From assembly GCF_000787835.1 (NCBI RefSeq), contig NZ_BBPP01000028.1, forward strand, positions 1 through 59,316: DNA of 59,316 nucleotides, read 5' to 3'. The stretch's first letter is position 1, and the number at the start of each line of letters is the position of its first letter. The stretch comes from Streptacidiphilus melanogenes. GTDB lineage: Bacteria; Actinomycetota; Actinomycetes; Streptomycetales; Streptomycetaceae. Shown here in pieces: positions 18,940 through 29,018 of this stretch. A model generated the notes under the pieces. The model ran no database searches and was not told the DNA's origin. It saw only the letters and a list, made by a program, of their open reading frames with translations. The position numbers were made by a program, and so were the translations under genes.

Positions 18940-20349
18940 CTAGCTGAGTCTGCGAACCAGGTACGCCGTGCCCTCCGCGCCCGCGAGGTACTCACTCGCC
19001 GGGGCCGTGCCCTCGTACGACTGGTTCTGCAGGTGGCACCAGGCCGGGACGTCGATCGCCGCCACCTCGTCGTCCGACAGGACCGCGACGAGGCCGCCCA
19101 TCGGGACCCCTTCGAAGGCCTTCGCCAGCTCGATGACCGGCACCGGGCACATCTGTCCCAGGACGTCCACCACGATGGCCCCCTGCGCGGCGCTCCGCGG
19201 CGCCGTCGGCGTCAGGTGGGCGCGGACGTCGGCGACAGCCGGGGGCAGGACCGCGAGGAACTCCTCCACCTGCGACGCGGTCGCCCCGCGGTCGAGCGAG
19301 ACGCGGATGTTGCCCTCGGTCAACGCGCCCATCGCGGCGAGGACGTGGCTCGGGGTCAGGGTGCTGGAGGTGCAGGAGGAGCCGGAGGAGACGGCGAAGC
19401 CGGCCCGGTCGAGGGCGCCCAGCAGGGACTCGCCGTCGACGTAGAGGCAGGAGAAGGTCAGCAGGTGCGGCAGTCGCCGTGCGGGGTCCGAGAGGGCCGG
19501 GTCGCCCAGCACCGAGACGTCGGGAACCAGCGCGGGGACGCGCTCGTGCAGGAGCCGCACCAGGGCGCGCAGCCGCGCGTCCGCCTCCGCCGCCTCCTGG
19601 CGGGCGGCGCGCAGCGCGACCGCTGCGGCGACGATCGCGGGGACGTTGACGTAGCCGGGGACGCGGCCGCCCTCGCGCTCGTCCGCGGGGAGCGGCGAGC
19701 GGTAGCGGACGCCCTTGCGGACCGCCAGGACGCCGACGCCGGCCGGGCCGCCCCACTTGTGCGCGGAGGCGGCCAGTGCCGACCAGGCGCCCTCGACCCG
19801 GCCCCAGGCGACGGACTGCGCGGCGTCCACGAAGAGCGGGACGTGGGCCTCGGCGGCCAGCTCCGCGGCCTCGGCCACCGGCTGGACGGTGCCGACCTCG
19901 TGGTTGGCCGACTGGAGGCAGGCGAGGGCCGTCCCGGGGGAGCGCAGCGCCGTCGCGAAGGCGTCGAGCAGGACCCGGCCGAAGGAGTCGACGGGTGCCG
20001 TCGTCACCGCACCGCCGTCCGCCTCGAATCGCTCGGCGGCGTGCAGCACGGAGGAGTGTTCGACGGCGGAATGGACGAGATGACGCCCTTTCCGGTGATT
20101 TCCGGCGAGCAGCCCGAGGACGGCGAGATGGTTCGCCTGCGTACCTGACGCGGTGAAACTCAGCTCGTCGGCGCGGACGCCGAGGTCGGCGGCGACGCTC
20201 TCGCGGGCCGAGTCCAGCAGCAGTCGGGCCTGGCGCGCCTCGCGGTAGAGCCGTGCCGGGTCCGCCCAGCCCTCGTCGAGCGCGGCCAGCAGGGCCTGTC
20301 TGGCCAGCGGATGCATCGGAACGGTGGACGCGACGTCGAAATTCGGCAC
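18940..20349 (-). CDS. cysteine desulfurase fused to a TusA-type sulfurtransferase domain
   Basis: A 469-residue two-domain protein. Residues 1-375 are a class V aminotransferase (NifS/IscS type) with the PLP lysine in SAHKWGG (Lys198) and the sulfur-accepting Cys326 in SSGSSCTSS. Residues about 390-469 are a TusA/SirA domain with the CPxP motif DVLGQMCPVPVIELAK (Cys401). In separate-protein systems the desulfurase passes persulfide sulfur to TusA for tRNA thiolation or cofactor synthesis; the fusion would make this transfer intramolecular. The GTG start at 20349 gives the usual start VPNFDVASTVPMHP. A 363-bp region separates it from divergent ctaC. Confidence 0.92.
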   Translation of the reverse strand: MPNFDVASTVPMHPLARQALLAALDEGWADPARLYREARQARLLLDSARESVAADLGVRADELSFTASGTQANHLAVLGLLAGNHRKGRHLVHSAVEHSSVLHAAERFEADGGAVTTAPVDSFGRVLLDAFATALRSPGTALACLQSANHEVGTVQPVAEAAELAAEAHVPLFVDAAQSVAWGRVEGAWSALAASAHKWGGPAGVGVLAVRKGVRYRSPLPADEREGGRVPGYVNVPAIVAAAVALRAARQEAAEADARLRALVRLLHERVPALVPDVSVLGDPALSDPARRLPHLLTFSCLYVDGESLLGALDRAGFAVSSGSSCTSSTLTPSHVLAAMGALTEGNIRVSLDRGATASQVEEFLAVLPPAVADVRAHLTPTAPRSAAQGAIVVDVLGQMCPVPVIELAKAFEGVPMGGLVAVLSDDEVAAIDVPAWCHLQNQSYEGTAPASEYLAGAEGTAYLVRRLS

Positions 20350-20712
20350 GGTCCCACGGTAACGAGCACGCAGGTGGCAGCATGTCAGCCGGTGCCGCCT
20401 GCCCCCTGATCCTATGACGTCCTCATGCGGCGTCAGGAGGCGGCCCCCCGGCCGCCCGACCGGCGTGTCGCGATCACCCGGGGGAGTCCGCGCGTACCCC
20501 GCCTGACCTGCGAAATCGCCCGAACGGGGGCAGTGCGGGGTGATGATCGGCGCGTTAGTGGGACCTGCCCGCGAACCGTCGATCGGGCTGGAGTAGGGTT
20601 TGGGCCGCATAAACATCCAAACCCTGCCCGTGACCATGCCACTGGGAATCCCGGAGAGCTCTCCGGCGCTCCGGTCGGCTGGTGAGCGGGCGAGACTTCG
20701 GGAAGGCGCTAC
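20350..20712. promoter_or_regulatory. divergent promoter region of the desulfurase gene and ctaC
   Basis: No gene is visible. The ctaC-side part contains TAGGGT at 20594-20599, a plausible -10 element, overlapped by an inverted repeat AGGGTTTGG (20595-20603) with CCAAACCCT (20617-20625), 13-nt spacer. A repressor bound there would block the promoter. I could not assign the -35 element or the regulator. Confidence 0.45.
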
Positions 20713-21585
20713 GTGAGTCCCAACGGCTCCGACCGCTCGCCGCGGCGCTCGATGCGGCGGAAGCTGCTTTCAGCGCTGACGCTGGGCCTCGTCCTTGCCA
20801 CCGCCACAGGCTGCTCGTCGAACGACCTGCCCCGCCTCGGCCTGCCCACCCCCCGGGACGTTCAGGGCCGCACGGTCCTGTTCCTGTGGCAGGGCTCCTG
20901 GATCGCCGCACTGGCGGTCGGGGCGCTCGTCTGGGGACTGATCCTGTGGGCCGTCGTGTTCTACCGGCGCAGCCGCACCAAGGTCGAGGTGCCGCCGCAG
21001 TTCCGCTACAACATGCCGCTCGAGGCCCTGTTCACGGTGGTTCCGCTGATCATGGTGTCGGTGTTCTTCTTCTACACCGCGCGTGACGAGAACTACCTGC
21101 TCAAGACCAGCGACGCGACCAACCACATCAACGTGGTCGGCTTCCAGTGGAGCTGGGCGTTCAACTACGACTACCAGGTCAACCCGCACGACCAGACCGC
21201 GGCGAACGTGAACGGTCCCGGTGCCTACGACATCGGCACCCCGACCGAGGAGCCCACGCTGTGGCTGCCGCAGGGTGTGACCACCGAGTTCGACCTGACG
21301 TCGCGTGACGTCATCCACGGCTTCTGGCCGATCGACTTCCTCATGAAGATGGACGTCATCCCGGGTGTGGTGAACCACTTCGAGGTCACCCCGACCGCGC
21401 TGGGCACCTTCCGCGGGAAGTGCACCGAGCTGTGCGGCGTCGACCACTCGCAGATGCTGTTCAACGTCAAGGTGGTCACCCCGGCGCAGTACCAGGCCCA
21501 CCTGCTCGCGCTTAGGGCCAAGGGCCAGTCGGGCAACGTCCCGTCCGGCATCGTTACCACGGGAGCGGGGAACCTCCAGAAATGA
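20713..21585 (+). CDS. ctaC: cytochrome c oxidase subunit II (aa3 type)
   Basis: A 290-residue lipoprotein subunit that receives electrons from cytochrome c1 in the bc1-aa3 supercomplex. The lipobox ATGC gives Cys34. Two membrane helices follow (about residues 62-84 and 104-122). The CuA ligands are complete: His202 (DVIHGFW), Cys237, Glu239, Cys241, His245 and Met248 in [12 protein letters not shown]. There is no fused cytochrome c domain, as expected in actinobacteria with a dihaem QcrC. GTG at 20713. The ctaD start overlaps its stop by 4 bp (ATGA). Confidence 0.97.
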   Translation: MSPNGSDRSPRRSMRRKLLSALTLGLVLATATGCSSNDLPRLGLPTPRDVQGRTVLFLWQGSWIAALAVGALVWGLILWAVVFYRRSRTKVEVPPQFRYNMPLEALFTVVPLIMVSVFFFYTARDENYLLKTSDATNHINVVGFQWSWAFNYDYQVNPHDQTAANVNGPGAYDIGTPTEEPTLWLPQGVTTEFDLTSRDVIHGFWPIDFLMKMDVIPGVVNHFEVTPTALGTFRGKCTELCGVDHSQMLFNVKVVTPAQYQAHLLALRAKGQSGNVPSGIVTTGAGNLQK

Positions 21586-23324
21586 CCATCCTCAATGAAC
21601 CCCATGGGCTCAGCGGGGGAACTGCCACCGCGGCCCGACCGGCCAAGGAGACGAAGGCCGGCACGTCGATCATCAAGTGGATGACGACGACCGACCACAA
21701 GACCATCGGCACCCTGTACCTGGTCACGTCGTTCGCCTTCTTCCTCGTCGGCGGCATCCTGGCACTGACCATGCGTGCGCAGCTGGCGCAGCCGAACGCG
21801 GGCGTCCTGACGAACGAGCAGTTCAACCAGGCGTTCACGATGCACGGCACGATCATGCTGCTGATGTTCGCGACGCCGCTCTTCGCCGGCTTCACGAACT
21901 GGATCATGCCGCTCCAGATCGGCGCCCCCGACGTGGCGTTCCCGCGTCTGAACATGTTCGCCTACTGGCTGTACCTGTTCGGCTCGCTGATCGCCGTCGG
22001 CGGCTTCCTCACCCCGCAGGGTGCGGCCGACTTCGGCTGGTTCGCCTACGCGCCGCTCTCGGACGCGATCCACAGCCCCGGTGTCGGCGGCGACATGTGG
22101 ATCATGGGTCTGGCCCTCTCGGGCTTCGGCACCATCCTCGGCTCGGTGAACTTCATCACCACCATCCTGTGCATGCGTGCCCCGGGCATGACCATGTTCC
22201 GGATGCCGATCTTCGTGTGGAACGTCCTGCTGACCGCGGTGCTGGTCCTGCTGGCCTTCCCGGTCCTGGCCGCTGCGCTGCTGGCGCTCGAGGCCGACCG
22301 CAAGTTCGGTGCGCACGTCTTCGACCCGTCCAACGGTGGCGCCATCCTGTGGCAGCACCTGTTCTGGTTCTTCGGTCACCCCGAGGTGTACATCATCGCG
22401 CTGCCGTTCTTCGGGATCATCTCCGAGGTCGTGCCGGTCTTCTCGCGCAAGCCGATGTTCGGCTACTCCTCGCTGATCGCGGCCACCATCGCGATCGCCG
22501 GTCTGTCCGTGACGGTGTGGGCGCACCACATGTACGTCACCGGCGCCGTCCTGCTGCCGTTCTTCTCCTTCATGACGTTCCTGATCGCCGTTCCGACCGG
22601 CGTCAAGTTCTTCAACTGGATCGGCACCATGTGGCGGGGCTCGCTCAGCTTCGAGACGCCGATGCTGTGGAGCTCGGCTTCCTGGTCCACCTTCGTCTTC
22701 GGTGGTCTGACGGGCGTTCTGCTCGCCTCCCCGCCGATCGACTTCCACGTCTCGGACTCGTACTTCGTCGTGGCCCACTTCCACTACGTGGTCTTCGGCA
22801 CCGTCGTGTTCGCGATGTTCGCGGGCTTCCACTTCTGGTGGCCCAAGATGACCGGCAAGATGCTGGACGAGAAGCTCGGCAAGATCTGCTTCTGGATGCT
22901 GTTCGTCGGCTTCCACACCACCTTCCTGGTGCAGCACTGGCTGGGCGCGGAGGGCATGCCGCGTCGTTACGCGACGTACCTGCCCAGCGACGGCTTCACC
23001 ACGCTGAACCTGATCTCGACCATCGGCTCGTTCGTCCTGGCCGCCTCGATCCTGCCGTTCCTCTACAACGTGTGGAAGACCGCCAAGTACGGCGAGAAGG
23101 TCACGGTCGACGACCCCTGGGGCTACGGCCGCTCGCTCGAGTGGGCGACCTCCTGCCCGCCCCCGCGGCACAACTTCCTCACGCTGCCGCGCATCCGCTC
23201 CGAATCCCCGGCGTTCGACCTGCACCACCCGGAGATCGCGGCGCGCGACTACCTGGAGAACCACGGCGAGGTGCCGGCCCACCTGCAGGCCGCACTGGAG
23301 AAGAAGGAGGCGGGTGACCGATGA
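21582..23324 (+). CDS. ctaD: cytochrome c oxidase subunit I (aa3 type)
   Basis: A 580-residue haem-copper oxidase catalytic subunit with about 12 membrane helices. Motifs include the haem a ligand region FTMHGTIM, the CuB/haem a3 region [10 protein letters not shown] with the Tyr-His crosslink segment, the CuB His pair in [10 protein letters not shown] and the helix X ligands in AHFHYVVFG. It reduces O2 to water and pumps protons. It overlaps ctaC upstream and ctaF downstream by 4 bp each, so the three genes are translationally coupled. Confidence 0.98.
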   Translation: MTILNEPHGLSGGTATAARPAKETKAGTSIIKWMTTTDHKTIGTLYLVTSFAFFLVGGILALTMRAQLAQPNAGVLTNEQFNQAFTMHGTIMLLMFATPLFAGFTNWIMPLQIGAPDVAFPRLNMFAYWLYLFGSLIAVGGFLTPQGAADFGWFAYAPLSDAIHSPGVGGDMWIMGLALSGFGTILGSVNFITTILCMRAPGMTMFRMPIFVWNVLLTAVLVLLAFPVLAAALLALEADRKFGAHVFDPSNGGAILWQHLFWFFGHPEVYIIALPFFGIISEVVPVFSRKPMFGYSSLIAATIAIAGLSVTVWAHHMYVTGAVLLPFFSFMTFLIAVPTGVKFFNWIGTMWRGSLSFETPMLWSSASWSTFVFGGLTGVLLASPPIDFHVSDSYFVVAHFHYVVFGTVVFAMFAGFHFWWPKMTGKMLDEKLGKICFWMLFVGFHTTFLVQHWLGAEGMPRRYATYLPSDGFTTLNLISTIGSFVLAASILPFLYNVWKTAKYGEKVTVDDPWGYGRSLEWATSCPPPRHNFLTLPRIRSESPAFDLHHPEIAARDYLENHGEVPAHLQAALEKKEAGDR

Positions 23325-23719
23325 AGGAGCAAGGCAAGATCTTCGCCGGCTTCGCGGTCTTCGTCCTGGGCATGGCCATCTGGTACGGCCTGTGGTCCAA
23401 GGACCCGACGGGCACCACGTGCCTCTTCCTGGCCTTCGGCCTGGGGTCGTTCATCGCCTTCTACCTGCTGTTCACCGCTCGTCGCGTGGACACGGGCGCG
23501 GGCGACAACCCGCAGGCGGAGGTCTCGGACGACGCCGGTGTGCAGGGCTTCTTCAGCCCGTTCAGCTGGCAGCCGCTGGCCCTCGGCCTCGGCGGGGCCC
23601 TCGGCTTCATGGGCGTCATCTTCGGCTGGTGGCTGCTGATGTTCGCCGCTCCGGTGATCCTCATCGGCCTCTGGGGCTGGACCTTCGAGTACTACCGCGG
23701 CGAGAGCCAGACGCAGTGA
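23321..23719 (+). CDS. ctaF: cytochrome c oxidase subunit IV (actinobacterial type)
   Basis: A 132-residue membrane protein with hydrophobic segments near residues 8-22 and 31-46, and two further helices ([17 protein letters not shown] and [16 protein letters not shown]). It starts [19 protein letters not shown], the form seen in actinobacterial CtaF, an accessory subunit of the aa3 oxidase. ATG at 23321 overlaps the ctaD stop by 4 bp. Ends the ctaC-ctaD-ctaF operon at a strong terminator. Confidence 0.94.
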   Translation: MKEQGKIFAGFAVFVLGMAIWYGLWSKDPTGTTCLFLAFGLGSFIAFYLLFTARRVDTGAGDNPQAEVSDDAGVQGFFSPFSWQPLALGLGGALGFMGVIFGWWLLMFAAPVILIGLWGWTFEYYRGESQTQ

Positions 23720-23744
23720 CCTGCGGCTGATCCGGACCGTCCGA

Positions 23745-23784
23745 GGGCCGGGCTCGCGCACCTTTCGGTGCGCGAGCCCGGCCC
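23745..23784 (+). terminator. terminator of ctaC-ctaD-ctaF
   Basis: An 18-bp perfect stem GGGCCGGGCTCGCGCACC (23745-23762) with its complement (23767-23784) and a TTTC loop, extended outward by CCGA/TCGG with one bulge. It starts 26 nt after the ctaF stop. Confidence 0.88.
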
Positions 23785-23928
23785 TTCGGCATACCCGACA
23801 CGCCGGACCAGCGGGCCGTCTCACTCGCCCGGGTGACTGAGCAGGTGGGATAAGTACGACTTTCCTACGATGTGACGAGGCGTCGGATCGCGCGGCGTCG
23901 GCCACCTCAGGAGAGGGCGTGACGGCAC

Positions 23929-25233
23929 ATGAAGCCGGGTAGCACGGTGTGGGCTCGCAATATCATCGCCGGCGTGGTTCTGACGGCCGGTCCTCTGGCG
24001 CTGGCCGCCTGCAGCGGCAGGGACGTCGGCCCCGAGCAGCAGGTCGACGCGAGCGGGCTGGTGCAGGTCTCCCCGTCCGGAGGCGGGAAGGTGGACCCCT
24101 CGCTGCCCGTCGTGGTCACCGCGAAGGACGGCGGCCGCCTCACCGACGTCACCGTCGTCTCGGACACGGGCCGCCAGGTGGCCGGGCGGCTGGCCGCGGA
24201 CGGCCGCTCCTGGCGCTCCACCGGCCCGCTCGCGGCGGGCACCCACTACACCGTCAAGGTCCAGGCCGCGAACGGCGACGGGGACGGCCGTGGCGGGGTC
24301 CAGAAGAGCTTCACGACCCTCGCGGCGAGTGCGACCCTCACCGCCGCCATGACCCCCGGCGACAAGGCCCTCTACGGCGTCGGCGAGCCGATCACGGTCG
24401 CGCTGAGCCAGCCCGTCCACGACCCGGCCGCCCGGAAGGTCGTGGAGAGCGCCCTGACGGTCCGCTCCACGCCGTCCGTCACCGGTGGCTGGTACTGGGT
24501 GGACGACAAGACGCTGCACTTCCGGCCCAAGGACTACTGGCCGGTGCACGCCGTGGTCCAGGCCTCCTTCGACCTCGGCGGCGCCAAGGTGCAGAACGGC
24601 CTCTACGGCGGCGCGCCGACCGCTATCGCCTTCCGGACCGGAGACCGGATGCTCGCCCTGACCGACGCGGGCAGCGACTACATGACCGTCTACCGCAACG
24701 GTCAGGAGATCCGCTCCATCCCGATCACCACCGGCAAGCCCGGCTTCTCCACCCGCAACGGCATCAAGGTGGTGCTGGAGCAGCAGCAGGAGGTCTTCAT
24801 GAACTCCTCCACCGTCGGCATCGCCGCGGGCAGTTCCAACGCCTACGCCCTCGACGTCTACTGGGCCACCCGGGTGACCTGGAGCGGCGAGTACGTGCAC
24901 GCCGCGCCGTGGTCGGTCGGCTCGCAGGGCGTCTCCAACGTCAGCCACGGCTGCACCGGCATGAGCACCGCCAGCGCGGAGTGGTTCTACAGCACCTTCC
25001 GGCGCGGCGACCTGGTCCAGGTGGTGCACAGCCTCGGCCACACGATGGAGCCGTTCGGCAACGGCTTCGGCGACTGGAACATGAGCTGGTCCGACTGGCA
25101 GAAGGGCAGCGCGCTCGGCCGGACGGTGACCACGCGGCCGGCCGACCCCGCTGCGGTGTCCGGCGGCGCGGGCGCGGGCATCTCCGGGACAGGCGTCACG
25201 GCCAGCGCCGGGTACCTGCGGCCCAGCGCCTGA
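23929..25233 (+). CDS. L,D-transpeptidase lipoprotein with Ig-like domains
   Basis: A 434-residue exported protein. The signal peptide ends in the lipobox LAAC, giving Cys28. Residues about 45-235 form two bacterial Ig-like domains (segments PVVVTAKDGGRLTDVTVVSD and GEPITVALSQPV), as in mycobacterial Ldt enzymes. The YkuD catalytic domain has His324 (YVHAAPW), Ser339-His340 and the nucleophile Cys342 in SHGCTGMS. It should make 3-3 crosslinks in peptidoglycan. The usual Asn two residues after the Cys is replaced by Gly. ATG at 23929 follows AGGAGAGGG. A Gly/Ala-rich tail ends the protein. Confidence 0.92.
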   Translation: MKPGSTVWARNIIAGVVLTAGPLALAACSGRDVGPEQQVDASGLVQVSPSGGGKVDPSLPVVVTAKDGGRLTDVTVVSDTGRQVAGRLAADGRSWRSTGPLAAGTHYTVKVQAANGDGDGRGGVQKSFTTLAASATLTAAMTPGDKALYGVGEPITVALSQPVHDPAARKVVESALTVRSTPSVTGGWYWVDDKTLHFRPKDYWPVHAVVQASFDLGGAKVQNGLYGGAPTAIAFRTGDRMLALTDAGSDYMTVYRNGQEIRSIPITTGKPGFSTRNGIKVVLEQQQEVFMNSSTVGIAAGSSNAYALDVYWATRVTWSGEYVHAAPWSVGSQGVSNVSHGCTGMSTASAEWFYSTFRRGDLVQVVHSLGHTMEPFGNGFGDWNMSWSDWQKGSALGRTVTTRPADPAAVSGGAGAGISGTGVTASAGYLRPSA

Positions 25234-25302
25234 AAACCTCTCGCCAACACGTCCAAGTCCCCTTCAGAATAGGGGCTTTGACGTGATCTTGGGGGAGGGC
25301 GC

Positions 25303-27255
25303 GTGGCGCGCGCAGCTGGTCAGAGGTTCGTTCTGCCGATCGTGCTGGTCGGCACGTTCATGGCAATCCTGGACGTGGCGATCGTCAACGTGGCGATCCC
25401 GTCCATACGCTCCGGCCTGAACGCCGGATTCGGCGCGGTGGAGCTGGTGGTGTCCGCGTACACCATCGCCTACGCCTCGCTGCTGGTGACCGGTGGGCGG
25501 CTCGGGGACATCCTCGGGCGCAAGCGGATGTTCGTCGCGGGCCTTCTCGTGTTCACCGCCGCCTCGGCGCTGTGCGGGGCGGCCCCGGACATCGCGGTGC
25601 TGGTGGTCGCGCGGGTGCTGCAGGGCGTGGGCGGCGCGATGCTCTACCCGCAGGTGCTGGCCATCATCCAGACCAGCTACCAGGGCGAGGCCCGGGGCCG
25701 CGCGCTCGGCGCCTTCGGCGCGGTGATCGGCATCGCCGCCATCGCCGGGCAGCTGATCGGCGGCGCGCTGCTGGCGATGGACCTGTTCGGCTGGACCTGG
25801 CGCCCGGTGTTCCTGGTCAACGTGCCGGTCGGCATCGTGGCGGCGGTGGCCGCGCTGGTGTGGCTGCCGGACGACCGTGACGAGAGCCGGACCCGGCTGG
25901 ACCTCGGCGGCGCGGGCCTGGTGACGATGTTCCTGCTGCTGCTCTCGGTCCCGCTGCTGCTGGGCCGGGACCAGGGCTGGCCGCTGTGGCTGGTGCTGAT
26001 GCTCGTCGCGGCGCTGCCGGTGGGCTGGGCGTTCCTGCGCTTCGAGAAGGCGGTGGCGGCCCGCGGGGGCCAGCCGCTGGTGCGGCTCGACCTGTTCCGC
26101 AACAAGGGGTTCGCCAGTGGCGTGCCGATCGCGGTGCTGTTCCAGCTGTCCTATGCGGGCTTCCTGTTCACTCTCGCCGTCTACCTGCAGACCGGGCTGG
26201 ACTTCTCGCCCTTGAAGTCCGCGCTCGTCTACACCCCGAGCGCCGTCGGCTTCTTCTGCACCTCGCTGCTCGCGCCCCGGCTGGTGCCGGTGCTCGGCCG
26301 GCACGTGCTCGCGATCGGCTACGTGCTGGCTGCCTTCGGCCTGCTCGGCACGGCCGCCACGGCGGCCGCCGCAGGCACCTCACTGTCGGGCGGCGGTTCA
26401 CTGGGAGTCTGGGCGCTGGCGCCGACCATGCTGCTGACCGGCATCGGGCAGGGCCTCGGCATGAGCCCGCTGGTCGGCACGATCCTCTCCAGCGTGCCGC
26501 CGCAGGACGCGGGCGGCGCCTCCGGCGTGGTCACCACCTCGATGCAGACGGGCAACGTGCTCGGCGTGGCCCTGTTCGGGCTGACCTACTTCACCCTGGT
26601 CGGCCAGGCGGCCCACGGCGCGGCCTACGCCACCGCGTTCGGCGAGCTGATGCCGCTCAGCGCAGTGCTGCTGCTGGCGGCCGCGTTCCTGGTGTACCGG
26701 ATGCCGCAGGCGCCGGGGCAGCCCGCGAACGCCCTCGTCGAGCGGCTGCCGGGCTGGGCGGGCGGCTTCGCCTGGTCGATGTTCCTGGCCACCGGCGGCC
26801 GGGTGGGGGACCAGCTCTTCAACGAGCTGCTGACGCGGGTCCGCGGCCAGCGGCTGGACCGGGCGGGGCAGGCGCCGGAGCCGTTCGGGGAGTTCCTCGC
26901 GTTCCACTACCGCCACCAGGAGGACGCCGACGCGGCGTGGCTCGCCTACCTGCAGCGCGAGGCGCTCGCCTACGGCGACCGACCGATCCCGCACGAGGAG
27001 GAGCGCACGCCCGTCATCCTGGCGCAGATCGCCGAGATCGCCCGCCGGCAGGCCGCCGGGCGCCTCGACCCGGAGGTGGACCCGGCGCTGTTCCGGCTGA
27101 TGTGCTTCGGCCTGGCCAGCTATCCGACGCTGCTGCCGCAGGTCACCCGGATGGCGACGGGTCTCTCCCCGCACGATCCCGAGTTCGTGGCACGCTGGGA
27201 GGAGTTCCTGGGTCGGATCGGCGCCCATCTGGAGGCCGTGCACGAACGGAGCTGA
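25303..27255 (+). CDS. MFS multidrug transporter (EmrB/QacA, 14-TM) with a TetR-like C-terminal domain
   Basis: A 650-residue protein. Residues 1-470 are a DHA2-type major facilitator with the motif A segment GGRLGDILGRKRMF, the antiporter motif C region IAAIAGQLIGGALLAM and a second-half segment SAVGFFCTSLLAPRL. Residues about 480-650 are cytoplasmic, charged and helical. Their last part (EVDPALFRLMCFGLASYPTLLPQVTRM, residues 591-617) resembles the effector-binding C-terminal domain of TetR-type repressors, without any helix-turn-helix. It probably exports a drug or metabolite. GTG at 25303 after GGGGGAGG. No separate TetR gene lies nearby. Confidence 0.85.
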   Translation: MARAAGQRFVLPIVLVGTFMAILDVAIVNVAIPSIRSGLNAGFGAVELVVSAYTIAYASLLVTGGRLGDILGRKRMFVAGLLVFTAASALCGAAPDIAVLVVARVLQGVGGAMLYPQVLAIIQTSYQGEARGRALGAFGAVIGIAAIAGQLIGGALLAMDLFGWTWRPVFLVNVPVGIVAAVAALVWLPDDRDESRTRLDLGGAGLVTMFLLLLSVPLLLGRDQGWPLWLVLMLVAALPVGWAFLRFEKAVAARGGQPLVRLDLFRNKGFASGVPIAVLFQLSYAGFLFTLAVYLQTGLDFSPLKSALVYTPSAVGFFCTSLLAPRLVPVLGRHVLAIGYVLAAFGLLGTAATAAAAGTSLSGGGSLGVWALAPTMLLTGIGQGLGMSPLVGTILSSVPPQDAGGASGVVTTSMQTGNVLGVALFGLTYFTLVGQAAHGAAYATAFGELMPLSAVLLLAAAFLVYRMPQAPGQPANALVERLPGWAGGFAWSMFLATGGRVGDQLFNELLTRVRGQRLDRAGQAPEPFGEFLAFHYRHQEDADAAWLAYLQREALAYGDRPIPHEEERTPVILAQIAEIARRQAAGRLDPEVDPALFRLMCFGLASYPTLLPQVTRMATGLSPHDPEFVARWEEFLGRIGAHLEAVHERS

Positions 27256-27288
27256 CGCGGTCTATGCGCGAAGATCGGTCTCTGCTCT

Positions 27289-27323
27289 ACTGACGGTTTC
27301 CGGCCGATTCCGGTCGGTTGTCA
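27289..27323. promoter_or_regulatory. imperfect inverted repeat between the MFS and NCS1 genes
   Basis: CTGAC (27289-27293) pairs with GTCAG (27319-27323), enclosing CCGGCCG and CGGTCGG that pair with one mismatch. It could be a weak terminator of the MFS gene or an operator of the NCS1 gene, whose TTG start is 27 nt downstream. Confidence 0.3.
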
Positions 27324-27349
27324 GCCTTCGCGAAGCGAGGTGGCGTCCG

Positions 27350-28900
<1,551 letters not shown>

Positions 28901-28932
28901 ACGCACCAGGTCCGAACGCACCGGGAACGCAC

Positions 28933-28962
28933 GAGGCCCCCTCCCGCTCGGGAGGGGGCCTC
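28933..28962. terminator. bidirectional terminator between the NCS1 permease and qcrB
   Basis: A 13-bp perfect stem GAGGCCCCCTCCC (28933-28945) with its complement (28950-28962), loop GCTC. It lies 33 nt after the permease stop and 57 nt after the qcrB stop on the other strand. Confidence 0.85.
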
Positions 28963-29018
28963 TACCGCTGTGGCGGCGGCGTTACTGCAGTCGGATCAGC
29001 AGAGGATCGGTCCCCGGA

